A stretch of DNA of 64,000 nt, from the NCBI RefSeq assembly GCF_000717915.1, contig NZ_JOCX01000006.1, positions 212,655 through 276,654 on the forward strand, in the 5' to 3' direction. Positions 63,695-64,000 of the stretch are shown piece after piece. The DNA is from Streptomyces sp. NRRL S-244. GTDB taxonomy: Bacteria; Actinomycetota; Actinomycetes; Streptomycetales; Streptomycetaceae. Every line of letters begins with the position of its first letter. Positions within the stretch are counted from its first letter, which is position 1. The position numbers and the translations under genes were made by a program. Below the pieces are notes generated by a model that was not told the DNA's origin, ran no database searches, and was given only the letters and a program-made list of their open reading frames with translations.

Positions 63695-64000
63695 GTGCCT
63701 GCCACCAGCACCACCAGTAAGACCGTGCGCCGCGGTATCGCCGCCGCTGCCGCCCTGCCGCTCCTGATCGGCGCGCTCGCCTCGTGCGGCTACGGCTCCC
63801 AGGCCGAGAAGGCGGACGCGAAGACGCCCGCTTCTCCCGCCGGCGACAAGAAGTTGTCGGCTTCCGAGGTGCGTATCGGGTACTTCCCGAACCTGACGCA
63901 TGCCACCGCGCTGGTCGGTCTCCAGGAAGGCCTGATCCAGAAGGAACTGGGCGCGACCGCGATCAAGCCGCAGTCCTTCAACGCCGGCCCGTCCGAGATC
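63695..64000 (+). CDS. Sulfonate/taurine-type ABC transporter substrate-binding lipoprotein (partial)
   Basis: The first 102 residues of a binding protein, cut by the window end. GTG 63695 follows GAGAGGAAG. The signal is lipoprotein-type: VRRGIAAAAALPLLIGALASCGYGS with the LASC lipobox. The mature start (SEVRIGYFPNLTHATALVGLQEGLIQKELG) is typical of SsuA/TauA/NrtA-family aliphatic sulfonate, taurine or nitrate binding proteins. Placed after the cys genes, it is likely for organosulfur uptake; permease and ATPase genes would lie beyond 64000. Confidence 0.88.
   Translation, partial: MPATSTTSKTVRRGIAAAAALPLLIGALASCGYGSQAEKADAKTPASPAGDKKLSASEVRIGYFPNLTHATALVGLQEGLIQKELGATAIKPQSFNAGPSEI

Overview
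The window is high-GC actinobacterial chromosome, almost certainly Streptomyces. The evidence is very GC-rich third codon positions, GTG and TTG starts, a two-domain geosmin synthase, an aerobic cobalamin pathway with a class-II B12 riboswitch on cobN, an actinomycete iron box (AGGTAAGGCTTACCT core), and a cysteine-type leader peptide ahead of the sulfate-assimilation operon. I see no rRNA, tRNA, CRISPR array, insertion sequence or prophage. Species-level identity cannot be read from the sequence alone.

Layout. (1) 1-10.0 kb holds single genes, mostly on the minus strand: a cut-off membrane protein, a DUF421 protein, a small DUF6968-like protein, two secreted trypsin-like proteases, a tyrosine phosphatase, a small-molecule O-methyltransferase, tsaD, a secreted PI-PLC, an FAD oxidoreductase, a six-copy 17-bp tandem repeat, and an SDR gene broken by a one-base frameshift. 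(2) 10.1-21.2 kb is the aerobic cobalamin locus: cobL-cobM-cobK on plus, a zinc-ribbon gene, cobIJ-cobH-cobG on minus, then the B12 riboswitch and cobN on plus. (3) 21.4-26.3 kb carries geosmin synthase, an Eis-like acetyltransferase and a secreted beta-propeller. (4) 26.3-35.3 kb is a purine-degradation module: three-subunit xanthine dehydrogenase, NCS2 purine permease and XdhC, with a divergent PucR-family regulator. (5) 35.4-49.9 kb is mixed: a TPR protein, a GntR regulator, a FhuF-like ferric reductase behind an iron box, a DUF2637 membrane protein, an RsbW-like ATPase, a PoxB-type pyruvate oxidase, a degenerate-looking PP2C protein, a very large secreted subtilase, a HTH regulator, a DUF456 protein and a PPOX protein. 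(6) 49.9-57.5 kb has rsgA with a tiny ORF in front of it, a VOC protein and AraC regulator whose ends overlap, a YihY/BrkB membrane protein, an acyl-CoA dehydrogenase, a GAF regulator and a GNAT enzyme. (7) 57.7-64.0 kb is the sulfur operon: leader peptide, sir, zinc-ribbon protein, cysH, cysC, cysD, cysN, two tiny ORFs, and a sulfonate-type binding lipoprotein cut by the window end.

How they work together. The cob genes build the corrin ring up to cobalt insertion, and CobN, the large chelatase subunit, is placed under feedback by B12. The xdh block imports purines and oxidises hypoxanthine/xanthine, XdhC serving cofactor insertion and PucR probably control. The cys block takes sulfate to sulfide and ends in an organosulfur importer, with cysteine-sensing translation of the leader as the probable switch.

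The least explained items are the tiny Shine-Dalgarno-equipped ORFs around rsgA and the cys operon, a long perfect AT-rich dyad in front of tsaD, the zinc-ribbon protein wired between sir and cysH, a Gly/His/Cys-rich insert in the xanthine dehydrogenase iron-sulfur subunit, and the PP2C protein that lacks its usual metal-binding aspartates.
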